DNA from: Syngnathus acus
Lineage: Eukaryota > Chordata > Actinopteri > Syngnathiformes > Syngnathidae
Direction: 5' to 3'
Length of the DNA: 64,000 bases
Assembly: GCF_901709675.1 (NCBI RefSeq)
Contig: NC_051099.1
Location: 1,490,001 to 1,554,000, forward strand
The translations under genes were made by a program, and so were the position numbers. The notes below the pieces were generated by a model, which worked only from the letters and a program-made list of their open reading frames with translations, did no database searches and had not been told where the DNA came from. Positions 11,701 through 26,424 of this stretch are shown here, one piece after another. Within the stretch, counting starts at the first letter, position 1; each line of letters starts with the position of its first letter.

Positions 11701-14175
11701 AAACAAATTCATTTGGTTGATGGGAAATGACCATAAATTTTCGTTCTCAGCGAGGTCTTTGGGGATATCTGCAGAGTCATTCTCTAGCTTCTACCTCCTT
11801 TTCTTTCAGGCTTCTCAATGTACTTTTAATGCTACTCACAATAGCGGCAAAGCAGCACAATGTTGTGTGATTGGCAGTGAAGAAAATCTCTGAAAATTGG
11901 CTCGCTCTGACAGAAACTCGGATTCTTACGACCTTCAGCTCGGTTATCTTGTGCAAAGATACTCAGGTATTGATATCTTTAAAAATAATGGGGTTCTTGT
12001 TGCGATATAGTGAAATCCCCCAAGGTTTGAGAAAAAAACGGAGTGATAGACTGGCCACAAGAATTGACTGCTTTCTCCAATTCACAAGCCGTCTTCTGTC
12101 AAGATCACATGTTTCTTGCTTCATATGAAAAAGTCTGGGGAAGTTCAGTCAAGGACTGCAAGAGCAGAGCGGCGTGTCACTTTTGTCTTTGAGTCATTAA
12201 TTAGTCATAGAACCAAGACAGGTCACTAGCTGACCAGTGTTCTTTCTGCTTCATAAAAAATGTATTATCGGGAAGGCTTCAGGCTTCCATGAATAAGATT
12301 AACTTCAGAAAAAAAAAAAGACATTTCAATAAAAGTGGAAATATGTGTTCTTGACACTTTAAGACACTGAACAGTTTTGTGGAAAGTTGCCTTCAGTGAC
12401 TGCATGGAAAACATAGCTCGGCAGGGGCCGCTTATCAAGTGTGTGACGTTAATGAACCATTCTTGAGATCTCAACGCTTTTGGCAGTTAAATAACTCCAT
12501 CCATGCTAAGCTGATGTAGATAGAGCGAATGCTGGACTCAGCAATGAGTTTCATGATGAGTCTTCAACCTTCTTCCATTTATAGACAGGCTATTTGACAA
12601 CCTGACATCTCCTGCGAGCGAGACATTTGATTTAAGGTAAACGATTTAAGAGGGAGTGAGGGAGTCTTTGGATCGCAAAGTGAGTGCCACCTTTGCAAAC
12701 GGAAATGTTCCAAGGGCAGGAAGAGGAGAACATGGAAAGAAAGTCAAGCAACAGAGCATTAAAAGTAAGGAGGTGGTGGCATGAGAGCAGAACCCGTTTC
12801 AGCATGTGGGCACCGAGGTGCAAGAGGAGAGGGAACACATGGGGGGCATGTCGACGTCCCTCCTCATCGCCTCCAAAGGGACAAATCACCTGCTGAACAA
12901 AGCCAATGGGCACCAATGGCGCCCCGTTCATGATTAATAGGGCTGTCACTTGGTACAAATGCAGTGCTGTGTATGTGACCCATTTTAGACAAGCACAAGC
13001 CTCTGCCTCTTGCTTCTTATGTAAAAGGGAGGACCAACAGCTCAATTGCATCCTGATTTCTTCTCACCCAGCCACTGCAAATATCTTTTTTGCTTCAACC
13101 GGACTGCCTCGCTTAACCTGAGGTGTTCGTCCCCCCCTAGGTGGATCCAAAAATCAGGATGAGGCAACAACTAAAGATCTCCATTCGGGATGTTCAAACG
13201 CAAATACATCCGACCCGAGATGGTAGAGGAAACTCAAAACGAAGGTCAACTATGTTTATTTTCCTTCTGAGGGCCCGGTCTCAATTGCAGTTATAGGGCT
13301 GCCGAGGCAGATTGTTCCACGTTGAATGATATCCGCGTCAAGACGCGTGACAATGATTGATGCCGAGTGTAGAGATGAAGCCATTAATTAAAAGCACAAC
13401 TCTGACTAGCCCAGCATTCAACAGCCTTGCCCGGAAATGACAAGTTCTGGCGAAATTTAATTCCGAGGCTTCATTCACCGCCGCACGTCATCCGAAACCT
13501 CCCAAAGCGAGTTAGAAGATAGTTGGAGAACAATCTCTGGAAGATTAAATTCCCCTCCAGCTACATTTCCACCTCTCTAATATCTGATCCCTGATGAAGG
13601 GTGTGTGGGGGGGAGGGACATTATCACTTTCTCAAATATCAAGTTACTTTCAAGGCTGGTCCTCATCCGCTATTTGTAAAATTTTGCAATTTCAAAAGAG
13701 TAGTAGGACGTATTAACTTGAGTTTTGTTGATGCTAATGAGCTCACGTTATGAAATGAAAGCAAGAGCCACCGTTGGTGCTTCTGTTGGTAGTCAAACAT
13801 CCAGCCAACAAAGTAATCGGTATGAGCTAACCTTATCTGCTTTTCTGCCGGCAGCTTATTACTCGGGAAGGAAACATCAGCAGGATGCACTGACTGTATG
13901 TTACGTCATCCATAAAGTAGGAAAAGTTGCATTTTTATTTTCTATCGAAAAGCGAGCGTATGTCCCTTAATGGCTTCCCACCCGCTTGACTAATTAGCAG
14001 TCCGACACAAATGAGGCGAGCAGCTTTGGAGAAAATGCTATGCATGCAAGTTACACAACAAACTGCCAAGCGGCATTGTTTGAGTGCTCCTGAGAGCTCT
14101 GCTGGTTGTTATCATTTTTAGAAAATGTCATTATTATTCTGTTTTTTAGTGGTAGGTTACTCTCACAAACAAACT

Positions 14176-14240
14176 TCCCCGAGCTGAGATTCAAACCCCC
14201 GAGCCTCAGAACTGTGAGGCACGTGTGCTAACCACTACTG
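14176..14240 (-). repeat. tRNA-derived (SINE-like) repeat fragment, second copy
   Basis: Read on the minus strand it gives AGTGGTTAGCAC, GTGCCTCACAGTTCTGAGG and GGGTTTGAATCTCAGCTCG. This is the same box A/box B layout as at 1293-1395. Confidence 0.6.
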
Positions 14241-17200
14241 TCTTTCAGTTTGGGAGTTTGATGAAGTCATTTCCCCGCAGGAAATACTGTAGGATGCTGA
14301 GTTCGATCATGTTTTCCGTGTCCGCAGCCTGGCTTTGCATTGGCGTCGCGACTTGACAAGCACCTCAAGTGCCAACTACTTTGTATTCTTGAGTGCTTTT
14401 GACACTTTAAGCAGCACTCAAATGTCAGCAACATACGGCAAACGTTTGAGAGCAGTCTGCCAATGTTCACCCCAACTCGACTTAAAAACTGCAATTTGCT
14501 CACAACTGCTGTCCTCATCATTAGTGTGGATTTGGAGATTACCTATGTTGTTACTTACTTTTGGCCTGCTGGCAAAGCTCTCAATTGCTTCTCCTTGAAG
14601 AAAGCCAAATACTCCCGTGCATCACAAATTGCACTTCGATGGATCCAAGCATGCCAGACAAGCAAGCACAACATGAGGTAACAAATGTAACTCCTTGACA
14701 ATGAGCATGCTCATTGAGCAAATCCAGCAATAATTCAAGTCTGCACCCCCTCCAATCGTGATGAAGCATCGATCTGCTTTCCGAGCGCCTCTGTCCCACC
14801 CTGATTAAGTCGGGTTGCTCCGATGTGTCGACTGCACTTGTAAGACAAATAAATCGTACTTGATTTGAATCTGACAGTTGCGAACAAACAAATGCAAGCA
14901 CACGTCGAGAACGGGCAGATGATCGATCAGCGACGGCGCCGACATGCTAATGTGTCGAGTGATTGGGGCCGAGCCTGAAACAACAAACGTTGCGTGGGTC
15001 GCAACCTCCATTTAAGCCTGACGCTTGCCTAACGTCTTCCTACCCCAGATACCTAAATTTAGATTTATTAGAATGTTTTTGTACATGTATACAACAAAGA
15101 AAAATGTGCGGACATGACTAAAGAAACATTGACATTTTGATTGTGTAAGTTTTCACAGTGCTCCCAAATCTGACCATTTTTTATCAACTTGAAAATGTGA
15201 TGACAGTTTTACATGACTTTCAATTAATTGTGTTGAGGAGAGGAAATAAATTGATTTGCTTCACGCTCCATTTACCGTTCCGCCATATAACCTTGGTCCC
15301 GGGGGTTCCCCCTTGATGAAGAGCAATGTAAAAAAGATGAAGAGGGCTCACTGTGTTCTATTAGTTGGCGGGACATTTCAGCTAGTCAGCATATGGTCCC
15401 CATGTCATTTGATTATTAAAGCAATGTCATCATATGGCTAAAAAGTGAAAATTGCCGCAGTGTTTATATTGCACAGACGCGGAACCAAACTTTTACATAC
15501 AGCAATGATGATCATTACTGCATGCTGAAATTGTCCACTTAGCTGCTATAAAGACAACATTTCCCCATAGTGGGACTAATAAAGGCTTATTGTAATCTAC
15601 TCTATTCACTCGCTGAAGGCAGAAAAATGTTGTTTCCCCATTTCTGTGTTGTAGCTGTTTGTGCAGAACAACATAACGGGCGTAAAGAAACAAGTTGGGA
15701 AATGTTTGCTTTTGAAAAGAGCATGAAAGAAGATTGCTTATGTTTTCTTGACACGTAAATGGGGGAACCTGCATTGCATGACGGAAACAGTCACACTCCA
15801 TTCCGGGTGCCACAATTGTAGTTTTAAAATTATCAATTATAGTTCTAAAGCAGAAAGTTTTGGCTCGACCAATTTTTGTGTTCGACTTAACCGTGTTCGC
15901 CGGCTTCCCCCCCTGCCCGTGAAAGTGGAATGAAACTGTCAGGAGTGATTGTTCAACACCTCCAAAATAGAAGGTTGGGTAGATATTCTTCCATCAAAAT
16001 GATCTGTTACGTGTGATGAAACAGGCATCATCACGCACTGGCATCAGGAAGCAGAGTGACATATCCAGTCAGAAAGAGAACATTGACATGCTGCAGGCTG
16101 TAACGGTTCACAGCCTTTTCTCACTGTGATGGATGGCCTTGTGTGCCAGGCTCCAGTTCTTCCCCTCCCTTAGGCTCCACTCGCTCCTGCGAACGTGACA
16201 CTGTTTTACTTTGAAATGATCTGAACTTGACTTTGTATAAAATTGAGAAAAAAAAAACCATGAAAACAATGCTTTGCTATGAGGTGAACCACTTTTCCAC
16301 CGTGCCACCTATTTCTGCTTCCATGATTAGAAAAAATAAATTCAACCATATATTGGCTTAATATAAATGTGCAGTCTGTTTACCCAAAAGAGGAGTAGAG
16401 CCTGCTCCAAATAACAGAAGGATGCATTCAATCTATCGTGATGTATTCACTCTAGCGTGCCCTCGGGTAAGATCATTAAGACATAGAACTGGATGGCTTT
16501 CTAGTCCTCCTCATCCCGCTTTGATCTGTGAGCTGTCCCAAAATACCACCAAAGACTGAAAAGACACATTTGTAACACTCGCACATATGCTCACATCTTC
16601 CAGGTTGGGCGTGTGATTAAGAATTCGTTTCTCTAGGGTATCTTTCCTCTAAGGTGTAACCCGAGGTTGGCTCAATGTGTCCTGAGCGCTGCAGCAAAAC
16701 AATGATGAAGTGCTAGCGCAAACTGGGAAGACGCAAGGAGACAGCTGCCACCAGTAGCAGCAGTCTGCCGTGACACTGTCATGCACGGCCCTCCCAGACA
16801 CGCTTGCGTAACGCCGCGACATGACAGCTTGCATCTGTATTCAGATCATGTTGATAGCACAAGATACAGAATTTTTTGGAACATCCGGTTATGGATTAAA
16901 AACATCTTGTGTGTGAGGGAGGAGCTTAGTGTCTGTCGTTGATTCAATTTGTATGCGGCATAGCAGCTAAATGCTGCTTCACCATGTTTGCTTTGAACTC
17001 TGGCTTCCACTAATTGATCCAAGTTGGTTGACCTTTAGAGCCCTACTAGCTTGATATTCCTTTGATTCAAAATCTGTTCTACTGATTGAGTGAGCCGGTG
17101 TAAAGCTTTTAGGATGGTTTTGATCTCTTTGGTTTGGTAGCTTTTGCGTGGATTAACATTTGTAAACAGTCAATTAAAATGACTCCTTTGCCCGCAAGGA

Positions 17201-20200
17201 TTTTTAAATGTCATCAAATGATGACTCAAGCAATTCTTCCAAAAAACAAACCAAAAGTAAGCAGCTCATGGCAAGCCACTGCAAAGTTCTCCAAACAATG
17301 AAGCGAGTTGACAGTGAGTGATGGTGGAAGGAATGTAATAAAGGTCAGCAAGACACGGGGGCTGAACGCTTCTTACACGCACTTTTATGCAAATTAGTTT
17401 GACTGTTTTTTTCTCACCACTTGAAGGACAAAAGTTTAACCCCCCCCTCTCCCTCTTCCAGCCGTGATTCTCATTAGCACCCCGCACAAGGACAAGATGT
17501 AAAAGCAGTTTTCATTAGACTGAAAAGGAGCCGGTTTAAATCAAGATGACATATTTTGTGGAACTTCTTGTAAAATGAGATTCAGGTTGAGAAAATCGTA
17601 GGAAGTGTACAGCATCTTGGGACAGATTGACTATAGCCAACACCAAGTGTACTATGTCAATGATGTCATACATTTAAGAGGAAATTCTGCATTGTTGTAA
17701 AAGACCTTTATGGTGGCCAATGGCATTATAAAACACGATTTTGTTGGTTAATCAACTACGGATCATCATTGTATAGTGGACTTAGGGGCTGACAGCAACG
17801 TGTAGCTATTTTTATGACCCTGCTTTAGAAGCGGGCTAATATTTAAGCCAGGCAGGGCTCATGTGGGAACATTGAGATGATCCATTGATGACATTTGCAT
17901 CATGACCTCCTGTTGTTCCGCATGAGCCTGCAGATATAATTGTGTCTGCACAGGCGGCCACGGATGCTAGTTATAAATACAGTACAACATTGCCTTCTGT
18001 TACATCCATGAAAACATTATTGGTATTTATGACACCCGTGTGATCATTCTTTTCCATTTTGCATTGTCCGACAGACAATGTCTGACTGCTAACGGGCTGG
18101 CCTCTTGCTATTGGCCTGCTCTTTGTAGAACGAGCCACTGGTTTTACGCCATTGCTCATTTCATCTAGGATAGCCAGGAGGGGAATTGTGTGCCATCCGA
18201 TAAAGTCCAGCATCAATAAAACTGGACAGATCATAGATGCAACATACCACTGTGCTGTATGTATCATGACTGGTTTATTAGTCATGTGTAAAACTAATGT
18301 GGTCTCCTTTCATTTGGGAATGACCCATATTCAATCCAGCTTTGGCACATGTTTCCCAGAGCTTCAAAGCACAAAGCCCAGATGAACCGAATCTTCAATT
18401 TCCTGCCGGTGTTATTGGCCTGCTAGAAAGGTGGAAGCGAGGTCAGGCACACAGACAAAAGCTTGAATTGTTATCACAAAGCAGCAATATGTTGTTGTTG
18501 TTTTTTTTGGTGGGGGTGTTAAAACTTTAGGGAGGAGTAAAAGTGATGTTTCTGTTTAAAGATGAAGTGGTAGAACACATTACACTTATTAATCTCTGTC
18601 TTACTATGCTTACTCAGCACAATTTGTATTTCATTATCACTAAGGTGATTTAAAAGCTCAATTTCCCCAAAGCAGTATGGTTCAATTTATTTTGGTGCAG
18701 TACACATTGACTTGACATTCACTTAAGACAAAAAAAAAGAAATACCTCCTGCAATATAAATTCCTGCGTATGACTAATTATCACACACGGAACCCATTTG
18801 AAACATGTTGCTAACCAAAACAGCAGCACTCTGAGGGCCATTCTAGTTGACTCAATGTCCAAAGAGCATCATGGTCCACACTATGTGTAGCTTCTGAGGG
18901 TCCACTGTACAACAAAAGAAGTGGATGATTCCCTGTGGTTGTCTATAGCCATGAATTTTTAAAGAACCTCAATAAATTGCGTGGTTAGTTTATACAGCTC
19001 TGAGAGAAATACGTTTAATCATAAAACCATTACGAGGCATTGGAATGATGAAAGCGCGTTCCCGGGGACTGAGGCGACGGTTGGCTTATTGCACGTTATG
19101 TTTCGCCCCATCCTCGATGCACGAGCGAGCAGATGAATATGTGTCACGCTGAATTCTTTACAGATGATTTCTCTCATTAATTTGCAGTCTGCAGATGTTC
19201 CTAATTCATCACAGTGCTAACCTCCTGCCGCCGCAGCTGTTGGAGGTGGGGACGCTTGCGTGTGTATGCGAGTGTAAACATTCGGCCGATGCGGGGATGT
19301 GTTGCTTGCGGACGTTTGTGGTAACGCCGTGATTGTGTCGGCGCAGTATTGTAGGAGCAAGTGGAGCTTGAGTTGCTCTTGATTCTTCCAGACGGACTAA
19401 AAAGCTGGAGACATTGTGAATTAGGCAACTTTCAAACAAGATTCTGAATTGGCCAGCTGACTTTTGAATGGCGACAGATTTCAAGTCTGGCCGGGTATCA
19501 TTAATCACGCCGTTAACAGGGGAAATGAAAAGCGATGGGCCATTTACAGGATTTTCTGTCGTGTCAGAAACTTGGACTCAATCTCAATACCACCTCTGCC
19601 CTCTAGAAATGCACATTCATGAGAAGCGAGATTTTGCCAATTTGTTGTCAAATTTAAGGGTAGGACCACAAAAAGGGATGTGCCGAATGCTTCTGTGTTC
19701 TTCTTCTATCACAAAACGAGTCTTAGTATATGTTGTAGATGTAAAGTTATGAGCTAACTCCAGCACACTCCCAAGTGAGAAGTCATTGTGCCCACGTGAC
19801 CTTTAAACTGAAAGGTTAAGAGCTGTTCCCATAGATAATGGCTTGGCTATATTGATCCTGCTAAGGTGTTAATTAGGTATTACATTATATATAATTTAGC
19901 CTCATTGAGTGAACTGGAGGCCTCAGCGGTGGCTCACAGACAGCGCTTGTTAGACAGATACTAATTGCCTCTCGTGAAGCCTTGTTCACATGCCTCCGCT
20001 CAAAGTAACTGTACACTCCGAGCTTGTTTGTTGGAGGAATGGGCACTGGTGGGTCAGATCTCTTCATTATCGCAATCAGCACGGACATGCTCCTCATCAA
20101 ACGGCGCGGCATGAGCTCAGGAAAGTGTGTCGGAACATCACCAAATGTGCTGGGATTAGAGACAATGACTGACAAAGGATCACCTTGAACACATTGCGCA

Positions 20201-22072
20201 ATGATGTCAATCTTTCCTTCAGTTGCTTTTGTTTTGAAGAAGTGCTGTGTGCCTAACTGATCATTAACAAAACACTATTTATCCCAAAAAATAGTGCTAA
20301 AATGTCAAAATAGTTATTATTTTTCAGTTATTTTGTGTCTTTGAGTACAAGTGTGTGGTTACACCCTAGCGCCATCTCTTCTTCTAGTACATTTAATGTG
20401 TCCTGAAGTGAATTGACCTGTCAGGAAAAGAATTCATTAATGTCACCCCCCCAAGCATGTCTTCGACGTTATTTTACCATCATACAGTTTTTCACACCAA
20501 TTTCACAGTCTGTCGTTGTGTTCCTACCGCCTGACGTGTACAAAATGGAAAAGTGACAAGAACTGCATGAAACATCTTTTCTCCAATTTCCACCGAACAG
20601 CACATGTCGTTGACTGTGTGCTGACCGGCGTGTGTATGTGTGTTACGTGGTGAACCAGGTTGTGCCATTTGAGCCCGGTCAGTCTCGTAAGGCCATATGT
20701 CTTGTTCGGGGGAGTTTGAACTGCGGCGACTTGAACCTGTGGTCAACCACTCGCGGCCAACTGCTGCACCATATGGAGGTGAATAAAAGTGAACCATTCC
20801 TTAGCCGTGTTTAGATGAATTTATAATGTGTCTTTACCTCATTAGGAAACAATGCATAGTCACTGGGAAAGCACATCTAATTATTCTAGAAGAAAAAAGA
20901 AAATACCCTAAAAATGCCTGTCTGGTTAAATTTGTATTCCTCAAATAATGGCCCATACTTAATACCTTAATGGACAATGTGTATCAATTACTTGCAGTGT
21001 TCTTCCTCCACACAATAAAATAAATGTATTTTTCCACTTTATTTCTACATTTAAAAAAAGTTAGTAAATGTACTTGCTTCAGATCATTGACACCATCACA
21101 CAGCATTAACTGCTGAGCCCATTTGAGCTGCATTGATGAACTTAACACTCTCAAAAGAATTTAAGTGTGGAGATTTATTGCATGTTGTAAAGTAGTCGCT
21201 GCCCGCTTTGGGTAATGTGTGCGTCCGTAATTATGTCCCGGCAGGTATGTGTTATTAGTTAACAGTAAGTCACTTTTTTATTGGTAGACAAAAAAGTGAG
21301 TCGATGAAATTCTTTTGAATATGATTCTCAAAATGTGTTTGCAAATATTAGCCTTATAAACATAGATCCGAAGATTGATAGACATGTACGAAGATACAAA
21401 TACGTATAGATGTACTGTAGATAGTCGATGTATAGCTGTATAGACATAGATAGCTATCAACTTTGTTTCCGTGAGTGCCATTAAATTTCCACAGTAGCAG
21501 CGATCACGCATAAACAATCGTATTAATAATGTATAACAAGCAACAAAGAGCAGCAATGAGGAGGGATTAAATTAACTTGAAATCGAATTTAAATGCGGGG
21601 AGAGGGAAAAGAAAATCAGATTTAGATGTTATATGGTAAGCAAGATAAAGAAAACTGAAAATGTAAATATGATGATAATGTAGTCGCATTTGAAAAACAA
21701 ATGAATAATCTACACTGTATACAATTATAAATATATTGATTTAAAGGTGGTGATGTCGTGGAACATTCTAGCGCTCAGACATATCTAGTCCATTTTATTT
21801 AATCAGATATTAAAAATTTGTTTTCAACGTTTAACTGTATTATGGAATTTAATTTTGTCGAGCAGTCACAACCCTGCCAGTTGAACTATGCTGGTCAGAA
21901 AATAAAACGTCCCATTGGAATCATTCATAAGGAGGAGTACGCTATGCTGCTATAATAGACTGCATAATCACAATACCTGCCTTGGCTGTAATAGCTTGGC
22001 TCTATTGTGGAAACGTATAGCTCCCTTTCCGCATATCATCCTCGTACGGTATTTATTTTCGTGTGCATGAGT

Positions 22073-22078
<6 letters not shown>

Positions 22079-22107
<29 letters not shown>
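22079..22107 (+). repeat. (GT)n microsatellite
   Basis: Uninterrupted GT run of about 28 bases with GTAT/GAGT edges. Confidence 0.9.
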
Positions 22108-22109
<2 letters not shown>

Positions 22110-25100
22110 TGTGTATGTTTAAGGCCAAATAGAAAGAATGACTTTTCCCTTTGAGATTGCATGCCTTTTGGTCCAGCTCGATTGCTTGTATTATGCCTTA
22201 CACAGAACGTGAACTCCGAGGATGCAAAACATTTTCATTCCGGATCACATATATAGCGCAGGATGGAAATTTCAAAAAGAAAGCTCATGCATTTAAATTC
22301 AAGTCAAAGAAAAAGCAGAAGTGCTCCTACATACTTATTACTGTTTGCCTTGTTGAAGGCCAGTGGATTTTTATCAGATGTGCATCAGGTTTCCTTTGCT
22401 TGATCTTTTCCTGTTGTCTTCTTCTTATCAACCACCTCAGTCTGTTTATGACAGCTTCCATTTTGGTTATTCTCAGTGGAAAGAAAAAAAAAAAGCTCCA
22501 ATCTGGCATCCTTCACGTATGAGAGGACAGACACATCTGAGATTTTTTTTTTTCCTGAAGTGTCTGTCTTGTCATTGACTGACATTTTTTTCCTTTGACT
22601 TCAAAAAGTTGTTTCTTCACCTATGTGCATTCCTTTCTCCAAGGCGTGTGTAAGCTGAGCTGCTTCTTGTGTTGAAGATGTGTGAATGTGCATCATCACC
22701 ACGCTCAAAAGGTTGTCACGCTTATGTTTACAGTATATCGGAGGCCATCTTGCACCTCAGATAAAATGTGCTTCTGCCATTACAGCTGAGTGAGAGCCTT
22801 CAGGTCAGTTAGAGGTCACGTTTTAGCGATCCAAAAGGCCCGCATGACTTACACCTAAGATGTCACATCTTCCTCTGGAGAAAGTCATTACGAGCAAGCT
22901 GCTGCGGCGAGAATGTGTTTGCTGATGGACAACCTGTGTACAGTAGGAACACGCGAGTCCCCTTGCTGCCACTCTGACAGACGTGAACGTATGAAAGATC
23001 ACCACCGAGACAGCAGCATCTTCTTCCTCACTTCATAGTGGGAATAGTTTTTCCGTATCAACTCGAGCTAATTCACCGGTTCATTCGTCTTGACAGAAAA
23101 ATTACAAATCGATTCCCTGTAAAGGCGTCCAAGCGTCTACACAACAAACATAATGGCACACTTACTCAATAATACTGCTTGAGACATACAGCTTGTCCAG
23201 TGTATCCGACGAGCGGCCATCAATAAATATTCTTTCCCCGGACCACAGACCATAATCCACATTTGTTTGCATCATTGACAACCTGCCGTGACTCCAATAT
23301 CCCCTGTGCCATTTAAAATGACGTCTGTAAAAACAAGAGGGTAAAATGTGTAATTTAAATCATTAGTGGCCGTTTTGTAAGCGTGCTAAAAGGTCAATAG
23401 TTTGAAATGGGCGTTTGCGCCGTTGTGGGAGTGATCACTGCCGAACATATGTAGAAAATATGGCCGAAAGAGTTTATCATCAAAAAGCATTTCGATACTG
23501 TACTTCTTTATCTTTTCATCCATTGGTAAACAGATGATGAGGGGTAGGCTATTAATCGTGCTGATAACTTTTAGCGCTTTAGCTGCGGGATAACAGTGAG
23601 TTTTAATTAGGTTTGAGTCCCGAAGGGACATTTTTCATAGGTTTCTCGCTCTATGACCTTACAGGAAACACACTCCCAAATGGATGCTAATTACAGTTTA
23701 ATTTTCAGCACTTTTACACCCCACTGAGCTATGAACAAGATAACCTTCTGTCGTTTTTGCGAGAAATGTCTGTTCTTTTCACCACTGAAAATAAAGCTAA
23801 AATATTTGGCCTGCAGCAGTAATTGTTTGAAAATAAAACCTTGTGAACTGATGAAAAGATGTTGTGTTGAGAGCTTTTTAGCAAACATGACCACATAATC
23901 TTTCACCGGCGATACTGTGATTCCCCCACAAAGTGGTCACGTGGCTCAGCATGTTTATTTAATCTCCACAGATAAAGATACGAAAGGGCACATGTAGGCC
24001 CGTGGCATTTATAAAACAGACACATACGTGACACGAGTGTCTCTCCGGGAAGAGGATGACTTTGACCGTGTCGGCGCCGTACAGCAGCGGTCGTGATTGC
24101 GAGCCCGACGTGTATTGCGGGCTCGTCACGGAACGTGACACATCCGGGTGCAGTTTAGCCACAGGCTTGGCGTACGTGGAATAAACAGACGCCTAGTGAA
24201 GGCATGCCTTTGGCTAGGAAGTCTCTTCTGAAGCCAGCACGTCTGCTTTGACACATTATCAGAATAGTGCCAATGTTTTATTCTTGTTTATGTCATCAAA
24301 TCAGCCTTGTAAAAGTTTGTGTCCCACAACAATGTGTGTTTTGACATGGCCTCAGCGTGATCATTCTGCACTTCTGGGTCGACTGTGCTGTTTTTGTGTT
24401 TTATGGCAACAAGCACATCACATTAGCATGATTTCTGCCAGGTTGGTGGTGTGTGTCTTTATTAGTGTGTGTATGAGCATACGTGGGTTGTTTTGGCTGC
24501 TCTGGAGGCCTCCCACTCTCTCTTTAGGATATAAGCCTCGTGGAGGAGCTCTTATTCCATGTCCCGTTTCATTTTCCTATTCTAAAGGATTATTAATAGA
24601 CCTGTGGATGTAAGTGAATTTGATCTCTGCATTTGGTTTGCGCTGAGCCTTTTAAAAACAAAATGAACAGGCTTCACTTGCCATTTTATACCTTAATGAG
24701 TTTTTTGTACTATTTGAATTGATGCTGTTGGGAAAAGAAATTGTAAAATGCCACTTTAAAGATGTATTTATTCATCCTACTAAACCAGAGTGAGAAAATT
24801 GACTTTCTCGGTTTTTCTTCCCTCAAAGGAAATTTGAGAAATTTCATAAGAAGTATTGCATCATTTCGAGCCCAAAAACCTGATACCAGTTATTTTTTAA
24901 ATGAACACTTATCTAGCTTGGCTTTAGTGTCTAACACAAAGAGAGAGTGAAGGTCAGGAGCCATGGGGGTAATCTATCTCTGTTTGTCAGATGGTGGCGT
25001 GGCATGACAGGTGATAATTCATTTTGATGGTAACCATTGAACTGTTGTGCCACCTCTGTATAACAGTCAAGAGAAAATGAAGTCATAAAACATTATGAAA

Positions 25101-26106
25101 TGCCATTAATAATACAGGGGTTGTCTTTCCATCGTGATTAGACCTGTACATTTCAATCACGTCTTTTACAATAGCGAAAGTCATGTACTGTGAAATAATG
25201 TCTATTGCTGCAGATGTTTAAGATATACGGGGGGGAAAAAAAAAGATTAACGTGGCTTTCTGCACCATGATGAGCAGCGTTTCCATCTAAGGCTGCATTG
25301 CAGATAGAAAATTCATATTCTGGAGCTGAAGCTTCACCTCCAGCTTTCTCTCTGCAATGTGACATGAAGAGAATGACATCTTGGGAGTCAGACAGTGTAC
25401 GTCCAATCGATACCTAACAATTGTATATATTTTTTTCTAGAAACAACTTAAACGCGTTTTATGACAAACAACACAGTAGATGGATGGTTGAGAGCGGAAT
25501 GACAAGGCATAAATGAATATGAACTGGTGAGTGATGATGAGGCAGATGTTAAACCTCGGCTGATTCTTGGCATGACTCGGGAGGGAGCTTTTGGCTGTGA
25601 AAATGGGAAAAATGAAAGAAAGAAAAAATGGTCGCAGAGATAGAGCAGCAGAGGCAGCAGGTGGCCACGGGGAGCTGTGTGAAGCCCAAGCTCGCTCCAG
25701 ATAAGACTCACACAGGAAATTGCAAGATGGAAACTCAAGTGGAATACTAAGAGAGACTATCTCTGGGTGTCTGTGGCTCTTTGTGTGTATTCGCTGGAAC
25801 ACAGTACGCCACTGAAACCCAGAATTCATTGTGCATTGTAAATGCAACAATTGGTGGGAAGCTCGAGGTTACAAATGAGAATGTGCACAGAATACAAGCG
25901 TGAGGCTGCATGGCAATTGCGCTTATCCAGCCCTTGGCTCTCTCTTTATAAGTTTGCCATGGTAAAGTTATCCATGATACTGAAAGAATATCTACAAGCC
26001 TTGTAATCATTCAGATCTTTTAACTTTCCCCAAGAAAACAAAATAATATTCCCGGCTGAAACCACAAAAAGGAATCACGATCATTTCACAAAACTAGGAA
26101 AATATA

Positions 26107-26112
26107 TTTAAT
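26107..26112 (-). promoter_or_regulatory. insb: Candidate poly(A) signal ATTAAA of insb
   Basis: Reads ATTAAA on the minus strand about 140 bases after the insb stop codon, a plausible distance for a short 3' untranslated region. No canonical AATAAA is closer. Confidence 0.35.
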
Positions 26113-26251
26113 ACATTGCTTTGCAGATACTCCATGTACCTGCAAGTCTTTTGAGGAGAAATTACAGAAAGGTGCAGAGTTTAAAATCAAAGCATTGCTA
26201 AGCTAAAGTAGAAAAGACGAGGCTAATCACAGAGTTGCTAAAGTTGCACGT

Positions 26252-26424
26252 TTAGTTGCAGTATTTATCCAGGACCAGCATGCTGCACGGCTGGTGACAG
26301 CACTGTTCTACAATGCCATCGCGCTTCATCATCATGTCCATCTTTTTCTTAAAGGCATAGCCCACGATCTCATTGATATCATCTGTTGATGTTGCCTCAT
26401 CGGTCTTTGGTGGTGGCATGATAC
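26252..26424 (-). CDS. insb: insb coding exon 2: rest of C-peptide and A chain
   Basis: Acceptor TATTCTCCAG precedes the exon; TAA stop at 26252-26254. It encodes [13 protein letters not shown]... then [19 protein letters not shown] and DKYCN. The dibasic KR is followed by Asp and then the Gly that is residue A1 in other insulins. Confidence 0.92.

Larger units (their letters stand above)
7654..26106. other. 18-kb non-coding interval between lect2-like gene and insb
   Basis: No open frame here has recognisable domain content or paired splice sites that extend it. The longest, 139 codons on the minus strand at 12632-13051, has no family signature. The stretch holds the simple repeats and repeat fragments listed separately. 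It may also hold regulatory elements for insb or the first exon of a neighbouring gene, neither of which can be proved here. Confidence 0.5.

Noticed and set aside
12632-13051. 139-codon open frame on the minus strand
   Set aside because: No recognised motif, no supporting splice sites, and an equally open frame on the other strand.
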